From: Maylandia zebra
Lineage: Eukaryota > Chordata > Actinopteri > Cichliformes > Cichlidae
NCBI RefSeq assembly: GCF_041146795.1
Contig: NC_135187.1
Span: 19,440,056 to 19,504,055, forward strand
Reading direction: 5' to 3'
Length of the DNA stretch: 64,000 nucleotides
Both the position numbers and the translations under genes were made by a program. A model generated the notes under the pieces. That model did not search any database and was not told the DNA's origin. It worked only from the letters and a program-made list of their open reading frames with translations. Below are positions 10,697-28,044 of the stretch, in pieces. Within the stretch, counting starts at the first letter, position 1. Each line of letters begins with the position of its first letter.

Positions 10697-13600
10697 GTAA
10701 GCTAACTGACGCCGTCACCGCGGCAACAATTGTACTTCTCCGCGGTTAGCTCGATTAACGGTCACTCCGCCGGCAGACAGTGACGCTCCCCTCTCTCTTT
10801 TGATGCTGTTATGTCACCTCCGTTTCCTCTTTGTATCACTTACTTAAAAAAAAAAAATCACACCGACTCATCTACTTGGGTTGAACATTGTTTTGTAATT
10901 TGGCTCTCCTTTTTGACAGCGGCTAACACCGGTAATCTGACAAGCTAACTGCGCCCCGGGGCGCACCTATCAGCCGCATTTCCCCCTGTAGCGACAGGGG
11001 GAAATGTTAGCGACACCGCGGATTGATAACCGCCGATAAAAGCCTCTTATTGTCAACTCAATATGCGTATTATTACTTTAGTAAAGAGGTCCGTTATGCT
11101 CTAACAAAGGAATATCCGCCACTTTATTAATATTTCTTATTTCCTCGTGTGTGTTTTTAAGTGTACAAATGTTAGTTTAAGTTGCCCCTCCTCTATAACA
11201 TCCACATTATTCCTCCTGCTTTACATCCGCCATCCTTCCGATTCACGCTGACAGCACGGTGAAGTCCCGGAGCAGGAGGTCCACTCCCTGCCCCTGGTGT
11301 AAAAATAGCCCCGGTGTGTCAGCTTAATGCGACACACGCTCCCACCGGCTTTCTAGCTTCCAGGACCGAGAGAGAGAGAGAGCGAGCCGCAACCCGAAAG
11401 TAGACCGCACATGCCCTATCAAACACCGGCCCGTCCCGCTATATGGGTCAACAGGATGCTTCGAAGTTGTGCATGAAGATGCCACCTGTTTCTTGCAGCC
11501 TACTTTTTTTTAATGTATGTGTGTGTTTGTTTTAACCCTCTATCGCCAGCCCTTTCCTCCCTGATGAGCTGCATGTATGTGTGTTTGTATCTGCATGTAT
11601 GCACAGTAGGTGTTTTCCTCGCCTTTCCTTCGACTTCAGCTGCAGACCAGTGCAGCTGTCGTACCCGCAAGATACTTAAGTGATAAGACTGCTGTGGCCG
11701 CCCAGGTGCTGTAACCTAAATCTCACATGTGTACTCTAGTTTCCTATGCATCTCTCACTGTCTTAAAGTGGAGGGTGCAGCAGCAAGGAGATGAAGTAAA
11801 AACCTGCAAGCAAGCTGGAATGAATATATACTGTATGTCTAAACAAAAAAAAAGAGGCACCTTTATATTATGCAAGAGGGGGAACAAAAACAGCCCAATT
11901 AGGAGCTTGTGGGGGCAGAGGCTGTACACATTATGGATGAACAAAGCGGCGAGTTTGCCTCGAAATTTCTCAGTTATTGTTTTAACACCAGAGAGACTTG
12001 CTCTCTCATTTTCAGTCTGTCACTGAGCCATTTCCTAATGAGCTCCCGGGCTGAGGGAGAAAACATATGAAATCTTGTTTTAGATTCAGCTGCAGCCTTT
12101 AGAGACAAAACACAAGCAGCAGCAGCAGCAGCTCCTGTGGCCAGAGGCAGCGAGGATTTTTATTTTTTATTTTATATTTTGTAGGTTTTCTTGAGATGGA
12201 GAGATGCGAATGAATTCCTCGGAGGTGGTAAAATGTAAAGATAAATGTCTACAAGTGTAAAGAGCACACAAGCAATGATGTGGATCTCTGTGTTAAACGA
12301 TGCATGGTAATTATAGCCCTGCTATTCAAAGGCAGATTTCTTTTCTCTCTTTCTCTCTTTCTCTTCATTGGCCTTAATTACAAACATGGCTGCGGCAGGC
12401 TTGAGGACTTAATATAACCCGCTTTAGCTGACAGTGGCCATCTAAAGTAGTTTCTGGACATTTTCCCCCTGGTCCGCCTGTGTCTCAGTGTGTATAAGCC
12501 AGGCAGCTTTTGGCTGGAGAAGAAAGGTGTCCTGGTGAGTAAGTGGCTCCGAGGTTGGAGGCTTCGGGGAGAGCAGCAGATGGATGATGATGTAGCGGGT
12601 ACTGGCGCTCCCTGCCTCCCGCTGCCATCCGTCACACGCTAATGATCGTGTCACACCTTCTCCCCGGGCGGCCGGCCACTTTCTGCAGTGCTCAGCGCAA
12701 AAAACCTGGTAGCTCCACTCAAATCCTCTCTTCACGGCCGTCGGCTGAAAAGCCCGGAGACAGACTGCACGGCGAGCCTCTCCCTCGTTAATTCTTCACT
12801 CTTCTCGCTCTCTCTCCATCGCCTCCCGTCACCCCTCTTCACCTTTAAAGTCTCCACAGACTGCTTCCTCATCTCTCTTCATCCCCTGCTTCCCGCACCT
12901 TCCATTCGTCTTGTTTTCCTTGTGCATATCCTTCCCCAGTCCCGCTCCGTCTTTCCATTTCTCCTCTCAACGGTTGAGGTATAACGCAGCTCAACAGCAG
13001 CTTGCTCCCTCTCATTTAATACTCAGTTTGTCTTTGATTGTATGTCGTTTACTGCTCGCCGCCCCTCCCCTCTCCGAGGTGCAAGGTCAGGGTCGGCCTC
13101 AGGCAGCGCTCATGAAACTGGTCTGTTTTGGTTGAAGGACAGTTCAGCAGCAACTGGCCAACATCACGCTGGGGAGTCTCTGAAATGATGTCCGTTTGAG
13201 AGTGTGTGTGTGTCTCTGAAGTGCTTCTTCTTTCTTAGGATCACAACGCCAAGACAGAGAAGCGGCTTTTTTCCAGCTTTGTGTTAAGACATCAAAACTA
13301 ATATCAGCAGATGGTCATATCAGTATGTTTGGAACTATAATCAATACTACACATCAGTACATTATGATTCACCTTCTTTAAGTAGTACGTAAAATGTTAG
13401 ACCAACACACACGTTTAGTCTCCTGTGTGCCATACTGAGAATAATTCCCTTTCTTTTGCTGTCATGTACAGTGTTTCATTTCACTGGAGCATAAACACCA
13501 CTTTGGTTGCACATGGACTGACAGATGATTTTTCTCTTCTCTTCTTTTTTTTTTTTGAACAAAAAAGGCTGCCATCATCTCCAGTCGGGTGTTAAATAAG

Positions 13601-14513
13601 CATGCTGTGGGACTCTGCATCCTCTGAGCTCGTTATTCTGTCCCGGGTGTTACAGGAGTAAGTGTCCCCTTGAGCTGTGTCTTACAGCAGAATTCGGCCC
13701 TGTTGGGAAATGATGGAGGAATGCCACTGCCTCGTGCCCGTCTGTCTATCTCTTTGGTCTCAGCTATGTTCTCACCACTGGGATCAGAGACTCAGCTTGG
13801 TATTCTAGGAATATCAGAGCGGGCCGGATCGGGTGATACTCTCCACAGCTGCTGCTTCTAAGAAAAGCTCGCAGACATGCTCGAACGCAGACACGCGCAC
13901 ACACGTAAATACACACAGCAAATGCAGCATCCGAGCACTGGGCTGCGCCTTACCGTCACCGATACACGAGCGTGTTTACTGTAAAACGCTCGCTGGTGTT
14001 AGGCAGTGATTAACTGTGACGCCAGGAGAACATTTTGGAAGCAGAGACACACAAGCTCAGCTACTTGATCGTCTTGATGTCATTTCCAGCAGCTTTATGC
14101 TCCGAGTGTGTTCGTCAAATGTGTAGTGCAGTTTCTGCTGTTAAATGACCACTAACAGTTTTTTTCTCCTCCCCTCCTGTGTTATTTGAACTCTTCAGGC
14201 TATTTCCCCCTCTCCAGTAAAGTGCCGGCAGAGAGAGAGAAGAAAACAGTAGAGGAGGCGAGCAGAGGCGGAGACGATAATTGTGTTTCTGGCTGCCCTG
14301 TGGGAACATGGGATATATGACCTCATCATTCACCTGTGAGGCTCAACAGTAAACAACTCCACATAGGTAGAAAAAATGTGCCCCCACACACACAGAAACA
14401 GAGACTCATGCAAATGCAGGCAAAATATCTTTAAATAGCAGTAAAATATACAAATGCAGACACCCACTTGGTAAACAGGCTCAGAGTGGAAGTTGTTTTT
14501 TTTTCTGTTTTAG
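10697..14513 (+). other. arpp21: arpp21 intron 1
   Basis: A 3.8 kb intron connects the noncoding exon to the first coding exon. It contains five GCTAAC/GTTAGC hexamers in its first 315 bp, a perfect hairpin at 10977-11006, a (CAG)5 near 12118, and two AT/GC-mixed blocks (about 11860-12060 and 12295-12450) that look like conserved noncoding DNA. The GC-rich stretch 12550-13130 is open in several frames but shows no protein similarity and could be an alternative promoter. Confidence 0.5.
10977..11006. repeat. Perfect 13-bp inverted repeat, 4-nt loop
   Basis: CATTTCCCCCTGT (10977-10989) and ACAGGGGGAAATG (10994-11006) are exact complements around the loop AGCG. It lies near the start of arpp21 intron 1 and would fold into a stable hairpin in the pre-mRNA. 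Confidence 0.95.
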
Positions 14514-14517
14514 AAGG

Positions 14518-19599
<5,082 letters not shown>

Positions 19600-19886
19600 T
19601 CGAGCACTGATACATTAGTCAATGCGTGAACTCGCTCGCACGCACACATGGTTAACACATAAACATCTTTTTTCACACAACCTCCTGCCCCCCTTTCCTG
19701 CTAATGCCCCCTGGATATGCTGTATGCACACATGCACTCACAGAGATAAATGTTCCACTGTACCAAAGCTTAAAAGTATATATAAGAGCTGCTGTATTGA
19801 ATGCATAATTTATATACACAAATGGAGTTTTATATTGATATTAAATTATATATATTGTGTTTTAAGCAAATGCACTGTGTGAAGAG

Positions 19887-19892
19887 AATAAA
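19887..19892 (+). terminator. arpp21: arpp21 polyadenylation signal
   Basis: AATAAA lies 288 nt after the arpp21 stop codon, giving a short 3' UTR. Longer forms using later signals cannot be excluded. Confidence 0.6.
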
Positions 19893-22772
19893 GTGCTGTG
19901 GCTGGACTGATGAGGTCACATTTCTATATCATCCTGACTCTGTTTCCTCTGAACTCGATGATGATGATGATGATGATGATGATCATGCTAATGGCATTAG
20001 ATGGAGCTGAGATGAGACAAGACACCAGGAAATAAAGCTCAGTGTAGGAGGACAGCCAAACGTACCACACACCCAGACATAAACAGTCTTGATCAGTGCG
20101 CTGTGGAAAAGTCCAGAGTTTAGAAATAAGAGACTGATGGCAAGCAAGTAAAGGATTTACATAAAGCATATTGATTGGTATGATCAATCAGGATATTGGC
20201 TTTTAGATCAAAAAGGCATTGGTGTTACTAGGAGACTAAAATGATCATGCAGTAAAAGAAGAGCAGCTTACAATGCACAAATTATACCATTTTTCACACT
20301 ATTAAGCAAATGAAGGATCCCCAATGTAAGACTTAGGCGCCCCCTCCTGTTTAAATACCCTCATTACACATCTTCAACAGTAAATTCTGTCTATTCAGGC
20401 CTTACAACAGCTGACTTACTCTTAGAAACCTGTGCAATAAAAAAAAGAGAATAGTGTTCATTTTTACCTTAATCACAGAAGACAAATGTTATCATTTCAG
20501 AATGTGGGAAAACAGCAAAATTATTAAAAACAAATACAGATTGTTAATTAAGTAATAAAACGGACAACTACTTATTTCAGCTTTGTAAATAATCGCAGCA
20601 AGAGCCCCTCCACTCTATTCAAGTGTCCCAGTAAATCAGTGGCACAGCAGCAGTGCCCTGAATGTGAAGCAGCTAAATGGGATTCAGCTGTCGTTTATTA
20701 TTTTTACACCCGTGCTTTTCCTGCAGCATCAAGTCAAATAAACAAATCAGAACCCAACTAATTACAGCCCAGAAATCAAACTAGTTTTCACAGACACACA
20801 GCACTCCTCTCTTTTTAAGTCTTCAGACAGCTAACATCTCGCTGTGATGTAGCCACTTGCATGCAGGCAATAACTGCCAATGTGTTATTGTTCAGGAGCT
20901 GAACAAGCCATTTTGTACTCAAAGTTATTCATATCTCCCCCCCCCCCCCCCCCCCCCTTTCAAATTCAATGAAACATATCCATCATCCACACCGGGCCTT
21001 AAAATTAAATTTAGCTTTCAACTCTGCGGTGCTGAATGCATAATTTATACGGGCTGACGCCTTCGCCGAGCCGGGCCTATTTTTTTGCCCCCAACATTCA
21101 GACACGCAGAAGCAGGTTCCATGATCTTTAATAAAAGGCACATGTACAGCCATAGTGAGATGAGTGAGTCCACTGGCATAGAGACAAAGCATTAAAACAC
21201 AGAAATACAGGAAGTAGAGGTCAGGAGGAGAGAGATCTATCTGCTTTACAGTAGAATCTACTTAAGTAACGTTGCTTCGCTTTCCTTCAAGTAAGTCTAA
21301 CACTAATATGTCACCCTTGTTAGGTAAAACACCACCTCTCTACACACACACACACACACACAAACACGCACACACACGCACACCATCCATCACCACCTGA
21401 AGTCTGACCTTCAGAAAAAGCCTCTTGAGACGGCTGCTGATCTCTGAGCAGATGAATGAAGAAGTCCTGATCGCCCTGAGACTCTCTGAGGCTAACCCTG
21501 CTGCACAGATTTGGGGTGCGAGGGGGGGGATCGGGTGTAGAGACAACAGGAACTCACTCATGCTCCTGCTGAATCCCAGCACACACTTATACACTGTTCC
21601 TAGAAGTTCCTATGTGTCAGTCAGTTTGTGGTAATTTATTTAAACCCAGTGTGATCTAGTTAAAAAGCAAAGGTTCACCTGATTTATAACACAAACACAC
21701 AAAAATAACAAAAACAACAAGTTAACACAAAAAAAACCTCCAGAAATGCACAATGAGAACTACACTGATCCTGTGATAATTCATCTACTAGATGACATTT
21801 CCTTTTAGAGATGCAAATAACAAATAAAGACGATAATTGACCAAAAATTAACTGACACACTGTGAACCCCTAGGGGACTTTCTTTTTGGGGGGGGGCTTT
21901 GAAGGTCTTGTGGTGGTCCTGCCTTGCTAGTAATGTCCTCTAAGCTTATACTGCTCACCTGGAGACACGTTTGCAAATAATCTCACAGTTTGGATCTGTC
22001 TACACTCACTCACTCATGTATGCACTACACAGGTGGCCGTTCACACGCTAAAACCCAACTAAAGAAAGAAAAAGTTCAGGGGTACTTAAATACTCGGGGT
22101 TAAGAGAAAATTAAAATGGTATTAGTGTTGAAGGTTAAATATAACCCCCAGCTGCAGGAATAAGTCGAAGAACTAAAACACATGCACGCAGCCAGGCCGT
22201 CTCTCCTCTTGATGAAATGCAGACCGGGGGGGTGGTGGAGGTGGGATGATGAGCTTCGCGGGGAAACTCAGGCGTACAGTGTGTAGAGGGAGGAGAAAAG
22301 ACAACACAGACTAACACACACACACTCCTTCACGTGCTCCAGCTCAGCAGAGTCGGTCGCTCTGTTTTCACATTATCACGCGTCTTTGGGACACCTGAAC
22401 AGGTGAGCAGAGTTGCGGCTGTGCTCCGGGGTCCCTGCCACACAACTCTGTTTCCCTCTCACCCATGCACACACACATGCGCACACAACAGCCACACCTG
22501 TTTCGGTTGGTGTGTGTGCTACCTTTGGCTGTGGGTGTCAGGAACTGAAAGGTCATTCACGAACCACAGGTACACACCAACATTTGGGAACTTCCCCCCG
22601 CCCCCTCCCGCTCCTCCACTGCTGCCGACATTCCCACCCGTGCCTTCGCAGGCTCCACCCCCGCCATCACAATCTCATATCAATGCCCACCCATCTCTAT
22701 AGCAACTCACAGCTTTCTCGGGCAAGGGGTCTCACTATCTTTTAAAAGCAAAAGGAGGTATGTGTAATTAGT

Positions 22773-22774
<2 letters not shown>
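19893..22774. other. Convergent gap between arpp21 and zftraf1
   Basis: No gene is seen. It holds a (GAT)9-type repeat at 19957-19983, a 21-nt C homopolymer at 20937-20957, a CA-repeat near 21344-21361, and two non-repetitive stretches (20600-20790 and 20990-21060) that look like candidate conserved noncoding DNA. The zftraf1 3' UTR enters from the right on the minus strand; a minus-strand AATAAA (TTTATT at 21635-21640) is a possible end for it. Confidence 0.45.
19957..19983. repeat. (GAT)n trinucleotide repeat
   Basis: About nine GAT units lie just downstream of the arpp21 polyadenylation signal. Confidence 0.9.

Positions 22775-22819
<45 letters not shown>
22775..22819. repeat. (GT)n microsatellite in zftraf1 3' UTR
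   Basis: About 22 GT units lie 165 bp beyond the zftraf1 stop codon, so the transcript would carry (CA)n here. Confidence 0.9.
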
Positions 22820-22822
<3 letters not shown>

Positions 22823-22983
22823 AGCGTGTACCCTGTGTGAAGGTGTGTGTTCATGTATTTGTTTTTGTGTTAAGAGGTATCAATGGTTCTGCGGTGTCTC
22901 TCTTTAATCATCACATCCTCTCTCTGACCCCTCACCCCCACCCCACCCCTGCTCCATCTTCCTCCTCCTTCTCTCGCTCCTCT

Positions 22984-25717
22984 TTATTTTTGGACTTGGA
23001 AGATGAACAGGCGCAGGTTGATGTTTTTGGCAGCCAGCAGTTTGTTGCACTCCACCGAGTCGGAGATGGGCAGCGGGACGTAGTCGGTCTCGTTGGTGTC
23101 GTTGCTGAAGGAGTGGTGGTGGATAACCGGCTTGATCCACACATCGTCGTAGGGGCCCTTCAATAGCAGGAAGGAGCACTCCAGGACCGAGTTTACCTGT
23201 GGAGACACATCCAGGTTAGAGCAGGGGGCCGGCTCCAGCTCGTGAGCTCAAATTTTACAGTGAAAACTCATCTGAAAATCTCTGAACTTTGATCAGTCGG
23301 TTGGCGAGAATAAGCAACTTCAAAGTATCGCTGACATACACATTTATCATCAGAAATGCCCATGGGCTCTTCTATTACCTCAAATTTTCTTCTCCATAAC
23401 TGAATTCCTCGCCCTCATAATGCAATAACTGGTGGTAATTTTAGATATTGCTGCTTTTTTCACAAAAAAGAGAAAATGTAAAAAAATGACACATAAAAAC
23501 ACTCTTGGTCTGTTCAGGCATGTCTCACTGTAACTGTAAAGGCAGCCATAATGCTGTGAAAATGTGCACATGTGTGGGGAGAAGCCATTTTTTAAGCCTT
23601 ATTTTATGAGACTGTATGCATGCAATCCCAGTGACCACTGACACTGAAGTTACCGCAGCTTCTCTGTGCATTTAGACAGGGGTCTTGGGGTTGTTAACCT
23701 GCCTTATTTCTAACCTTTTGGTTAGTCTCTTCTAACCAAAAGTCTTTTAAAACTAAATAAATGTAGACTTCCCTTGAAGTTTTAAATAACAATCATTGTG
23801 TGTACAACCAATCTGCCTAAACCCGTAACGCTCTTTTCTTGGCTCTCATCTTTCAGAAACCATTTGAATTTTCTATGCAGCCCAAAATGGTTGACGAGTT
23901 TCAGTAATGTGAAGCGCACATGGTAACGTCTGTGTTCAAACAGAAGTACCTTGAGAATACTCTAATCTACCATGATAAACCAAATATCCCCTTAGCCTCT
24001 TCTTCTCTTCTTTCCAAAACTGTTTGAAATTTGTCTCTTGCACAAATGGTACAAGAGTCACGTTAGAGTCATGGTAACAGAGTTGATTATCTGTCTGTAA
24101 AGTCAGTTCCAGGACCTTAAGTGTCTCCAAACCTCTCCATTCAAACCACATCAGGCGAAGAGTGAAATCCAGCAAGCGTGAAGAAACCTAAAAATAAAGT
24201 AAGTGGGTAGCGAGTGTACCTTGCTCTTGAGGATGAGCTGGAAGGAGAGGGTGCGCTTGCAGGAGAGGTTGGGGTTGCGCTCGGAGTCGTTCACGCGGGC
24301 CTTCAGCACCCACGTCTGGTTGAGGACAGTGAAGCGCGGCGTTTCATAGTACAGACGAGTGATGAAGTCATCAGTGCGGTACGGCCTGAACTGCACCTCT
24401 GGGTGGATACACAAATGCAGCATGAATTAGAAAGGAGGAGAAAGGCTGTGATGAGGACAAAAACTGAATTACAAGCACAGATATCACCAAACAATTTTAT
24501 CCTCTTTTTTATTTTTATTTATTTATTTATTTGGGGGGGGGGGTTACCTGTAAACCCAATCTTCTCGTAACACAGCAGGCTGAAGATGCTGTTGTACAGC
24601 TGCATGTCTCTGCGGTGGCTCTGGTCCATCTCTCCCAGTATTCCCATGAGTTCTGTTCCAGTCTTCGTGGGGTGTGAGCACTCACTCTCGTGTGCTGGTA
24701 GCTCATGAAAAGGACCCTGCCACGGGCAGCCGATCCTCTTGTACTTACACTGTGTCACCCTGGCAAGATAATGGTGGGGAAACAGCTGAGCGCAAAGGAA
24801 GCAAAGGCGTGGGTGTACATAAATGACATCCTTTCCACAGGTCCTTTGTGATAAATGCGTGACACGTGTAGTGATTGGACGTTACAATCACCAAAGGTAT
24901 TAATTAATGTGCGCTGGGAACTAAAGAAAATTAATGCTGCACTAAAGATGAGACCCAACCACAAGGAATAAATGCATGTATTCATATTAGCTACATCCTT
25001 TATAGCGGTGCTTTTCAGCGAGAACATGTTGACGCGCGCTATTAGTAATGTGAAAGGTACTAGTTAGTCTCTGCAACGAGGCACGCCTAATTGAAGCCAT
25101 GCTTACATAAGTCAACCTTCTGACTGGAAAGTTTTGGCCTACGCGGACATTTAAAAAGGATTCCCAACAAAAACACCTGTAATCATGCACTGTAATTATG
25201 CCGTATTAAACTTCATATCTTAATGAGAAAACGGCCCCGAGGGTACGAGCCAACGTCAGCGCCTCCTCGCGGGAGACCGCCGTCATTTTCTGTGTGACCC
25301 GACCAGGGGAAAGAAAAAAAAACAACAAAAAAATAACACCTGGCGAAACGGCAGTCGTCATAGCAACACTCGCACAGATACCAGTATTCTAAGCAGGGTC
25401 ACCTATCGCTATAGCAACAACCCCATAGGACTTCATAAGGAGCCATGAGTATCACATACAAGATAATGTGCAGTCTGTAATCATGTTAGTGGTTTTTCTC
25501 CTCTGGAGTAGCTGCTTCACCACATTAACCCCGTGTGATCCTGCAGCGCGTCAACACACACACACACACACTATCATGCTACTGTCACATGTCCGTATGT
25601 TTACTCTCCTGAGCCCACTTCATTCGATGCTTTTGGGGCCTTTTGTAAGAAAAGTGGCTGGAACTCATTTCTCACTTTCTCTGGCTACAAGTGCTGCAAA
25701 ACTTGGAAAAACTGTCA

Positions 25718-25783
<66 letters not shown>

Positions 25784-28044
25784 CTGTCTTGGCACTCCTC
25801 TTTCTGGTGTCTCTCTAAGCTGGAGCGGGGGAACTGTTTTAGGCAGAAGGTACAGTCTGTCGGCAGCTCACTGACAGCCTTCTCCACCGCGAGGTTCCTG
25901 CAGCACAGGTTCTTGCTGATCTCACACCTACACAAACAGGGAGAAAAAGCATAAATCACACCTCAGGGCAGGGGTATATTTAAGATTTGAGGTATGTAGA
26001 ATATACTGACGCAAAGTAAAGCCAAGAGCCACTGAGTACTATGTCTTTTGTTGCCAAGCGTACTATAAGGCTGAGTAAAACTAATTAAGGTGTTTTTGTG
26101 TTTGTGCAAAAATTCAGATGTCAGACAAACATGCTTCAATAAACCTAATTAAAAATTCAACCGTGAGAATGTTTCTCTTATAAGAGGCCCAGTGCTAACA
26201 AGCAAAAGATGAAATATAAAATATTAAGCAGCAAATGTCGCTGGTTATAGTTTTGTTTAGCATGCTTTCTAAACATTTGGATCTACTCCAGCAGCTTCTT
26301 CTCACTATAATGACTGTAGATCCATAATAGCTGGGTACACAGGTGGCACTAAACTTTGTATGAACATTGTCACACATACAGCGATTATTAACATCTATAT
26401 GTTTTCTTTTTTTAAATATTATAAATCCAAATTCTTTTGATCCTCATATATATTATATGTTTGTTTGATCATCTCCCTGCGAATGCGACGTTACATACCC
26501 CTTTGCGTTTCTTTCACGAGTCACGTTTAATTTATGTCACCCTTAAGCTTAACTTACCGGTCCCCAAAATCGGGATCCACACTGGCATTTTATTTGCTGG
26601 TTTACCTGCAGTTGGGACATGTGGCCTGTTCCTCCTTCAGACGGGAATCAGCCAGAAGGTGGATAAAACAGCCAGCGCACATCAGGTGTCCATTGGTACA
26701 CTAGTAGGACAAAAACAAGATGCTGACGGGTCAATCAGAAGGTCTGAGGAAAGTGATAAATTATCTTGTGATGTTGTTAAACAGGAAGAAACCTAGAGAA
26801 TAAATATTGACTTAAATGTGTCAAATATTAATGAAATAACAGATCATATGTTACATGGGTTTATTTAAATAATAAACTGGAACAACTTATAAATATGAAA
26901 GAGTGGTCAGTTTAATTTATATTCATATTACAACAAATAATTTAGTGTAAAACCATTCAACACGTTTGCTTAAATGTTTGGTTATTTATAATTTTGGTTA
27001 AGTTGTAATACTGAATTGGCTATATCTGCTGAACAGGCTGTCTGCCTCTTTCTGTGAAATATCTGACAGATTATAACTCAAAGAAGAAACTATACTTCTT
27101 TTTACATAAATGATGTCATTTTCTGTGTGAAACTGGGCTTAACAAACCTAGCACAATATATCTGGATGCATGTGCAGAATATTATGTATTGAAAGAACAT
27201 AGCGTTGTGTTTATATTACCGATAAATGTTAAAGATTAACACTGTGTAGTCAGGCATGTAAATGCAGATGACTACCTGGACAATGATTGACTTAGCAAAT
27301 GTGCTCCTTTGACATTGACAAGAGAAGTTTGGGGTTATTATGTAGAAAGCTGGGGTAAAGATCAAGGAAAGGACAAAAGATTATTCCGATTTAGGTTTTG
27401 GGAGTCTTATGAGGGGTTGGGGATGTAGTTTTTCTGTTTCTCTCTTTCTCTCTCTGAGGATAATTCACAGTATTATGTTATAAACTTGAGCCAGTACAGC
27501 TGACCACCTGGCCTGGTTGTGTCTGGTCTCTTGGCCTCATGGCTCAATCTGCTGTTGACACTTGGGGCCTTTGTCGGATCCAGTATCACTAAAAATAAAT
27601 GGAGCTGGCCAACACATTCAACAGGTTGACAGTGGGGATTGAGGGCTGGGGACACATGGGCAACTTCTATTATGAGGTTGAGCTGGTGTGCTGATGTTTG
27701 TTTGGGGTTGTGGGGTGGGTGGAGGGGGCCAGATTTGTGATTGACAACATGTTTACCTGGTATACAGACGCCTTGGGCAAGTCTAGGCACACGGTGCAGC
27801 ACAGCACTGAGTACAGTCTCTCCTCCAGCTTCCCTGCCTCTCCCTCGGGTAATTTCACCCTCTTCTTGGGTGGCTCGTCTGGGTTTGGCTCGGGCCCTTC
27901 TCGACGTATCGCGACCTCCTCTTGCATGGCTGCGACCCCAGCGACAGCCTCCACAGCTACCCCCACGGCCCCGACCCCTAGGCCGGCCGAGGAGGAGCCA
28001 GGGGCGGCCACAACGCCTACGTCTCGCTCTTCCAGTGAAGACAT
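22984..28044 (-). CDS. zftraf1: RING/TRAF-type zinc-finger protein (cysteine- and histidine-rich 1)
   Basis: Six exons join in frame on the minus strand to 376 residues: 27757-28044, 26606-26700, 25784-25927, 24548-24759, 24220-24398 and 22984-23196. The N-terminal 75 residues are Gly/Ala/Val-rich and then basic ([12 protein letters not shown]). A RING-like finger runs from about 82 to 129 with [15 protein letters not shown] and CPNC. TRAF-type zinc-finger sequence follows ([45 protein letters not shown]). The C-terminal half has [20 protein letters not shown] and ends [10 protein letters not shown]. This matches ZFTRAF1, formerly CYHR1 (human 362 residues). Its role is poorly known; the mouse protein was reported to bind galectin-3. 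The start is the first ATG of a GC-rich exon; a further noncoding exon is possible. The exon 3 donor is GTAC followed at once by a CA repeat. Confidence 0.93.
23197..24219 (-). other. zftraf1: zftraf1 intron 5
   Basis: About 1 kb between exons 6 and 5. Unique AT-rich DNA; open frames lack any similarity. Confidence 0.6.
24760..25783 (-). other. zftraf1: zftraf1 intron 3 with a CpG-richer block
   Basis: The stretch 25215-25440 is richer in CG dinucleotides than its surroundings. It has two X-box-like words, GTCGTCATAGCAAC (25354-25367) and ATCGCTATAGCAAC (25405-25418). The upstream end of the intron is a long CA/GT repeat. The block may be an internal regulatory element or alternative promoter. 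Confidence 0.4.
25721..25780. repeat. (GT)n microsatellite at a splice donor
   Basis: Thirty GT units end right against the zftraf1 exon 3 donor; on the gene strand the intron starts GTAC and continues as (CA)n. Confidence 0.95.
25928..26605 (-). other. zftraf1: zftraf1 intron 2
   Basis: About 680 bp of AT-rich DNA between exons 3 and 2. Nothing recognisable was seen. Confidence 0.6.
26701..27756 (-). other. zftraf1: zftraf1 intron 1
   Basis: About 1.06 kb of AT-rich intron. The part next to exon 1 (27640-27730) is G-rich on the plus strand and hence C-rich on the gene strand. No other feature was seen. Confidence 0.6.

Noticed and set aside
10324-10700. Open frames of 90-120 codons on both strands around the arpp21 first exon
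   Set aside because: They come from GC-rich, CT/GA-repetitive DNA, overlap each other and show no protein similarity. The strand and donor fit a noncoding exon.
12378-13135. Overlapping open frames in arpp21 intron 1
   Set aside because: GC-rich with Leu/Ser-rich low-complexity products and no matching splice signals. An alternative exon cannot be excluded but is not supported.
22334-22745. Two overlapping frames of 110-122 codons
   Set aside because: They lie in the zftraf1 3' UTR on the opposite strand and have a His/Pro-rich low-complexity make-up.
25672-25959. Long frames through the GT repeat
   Set aside because: Most of the length is the CA/GT repeat read as Thr-His or Val-Cys. Only the part encoding zftraf1 exon 3 is real.
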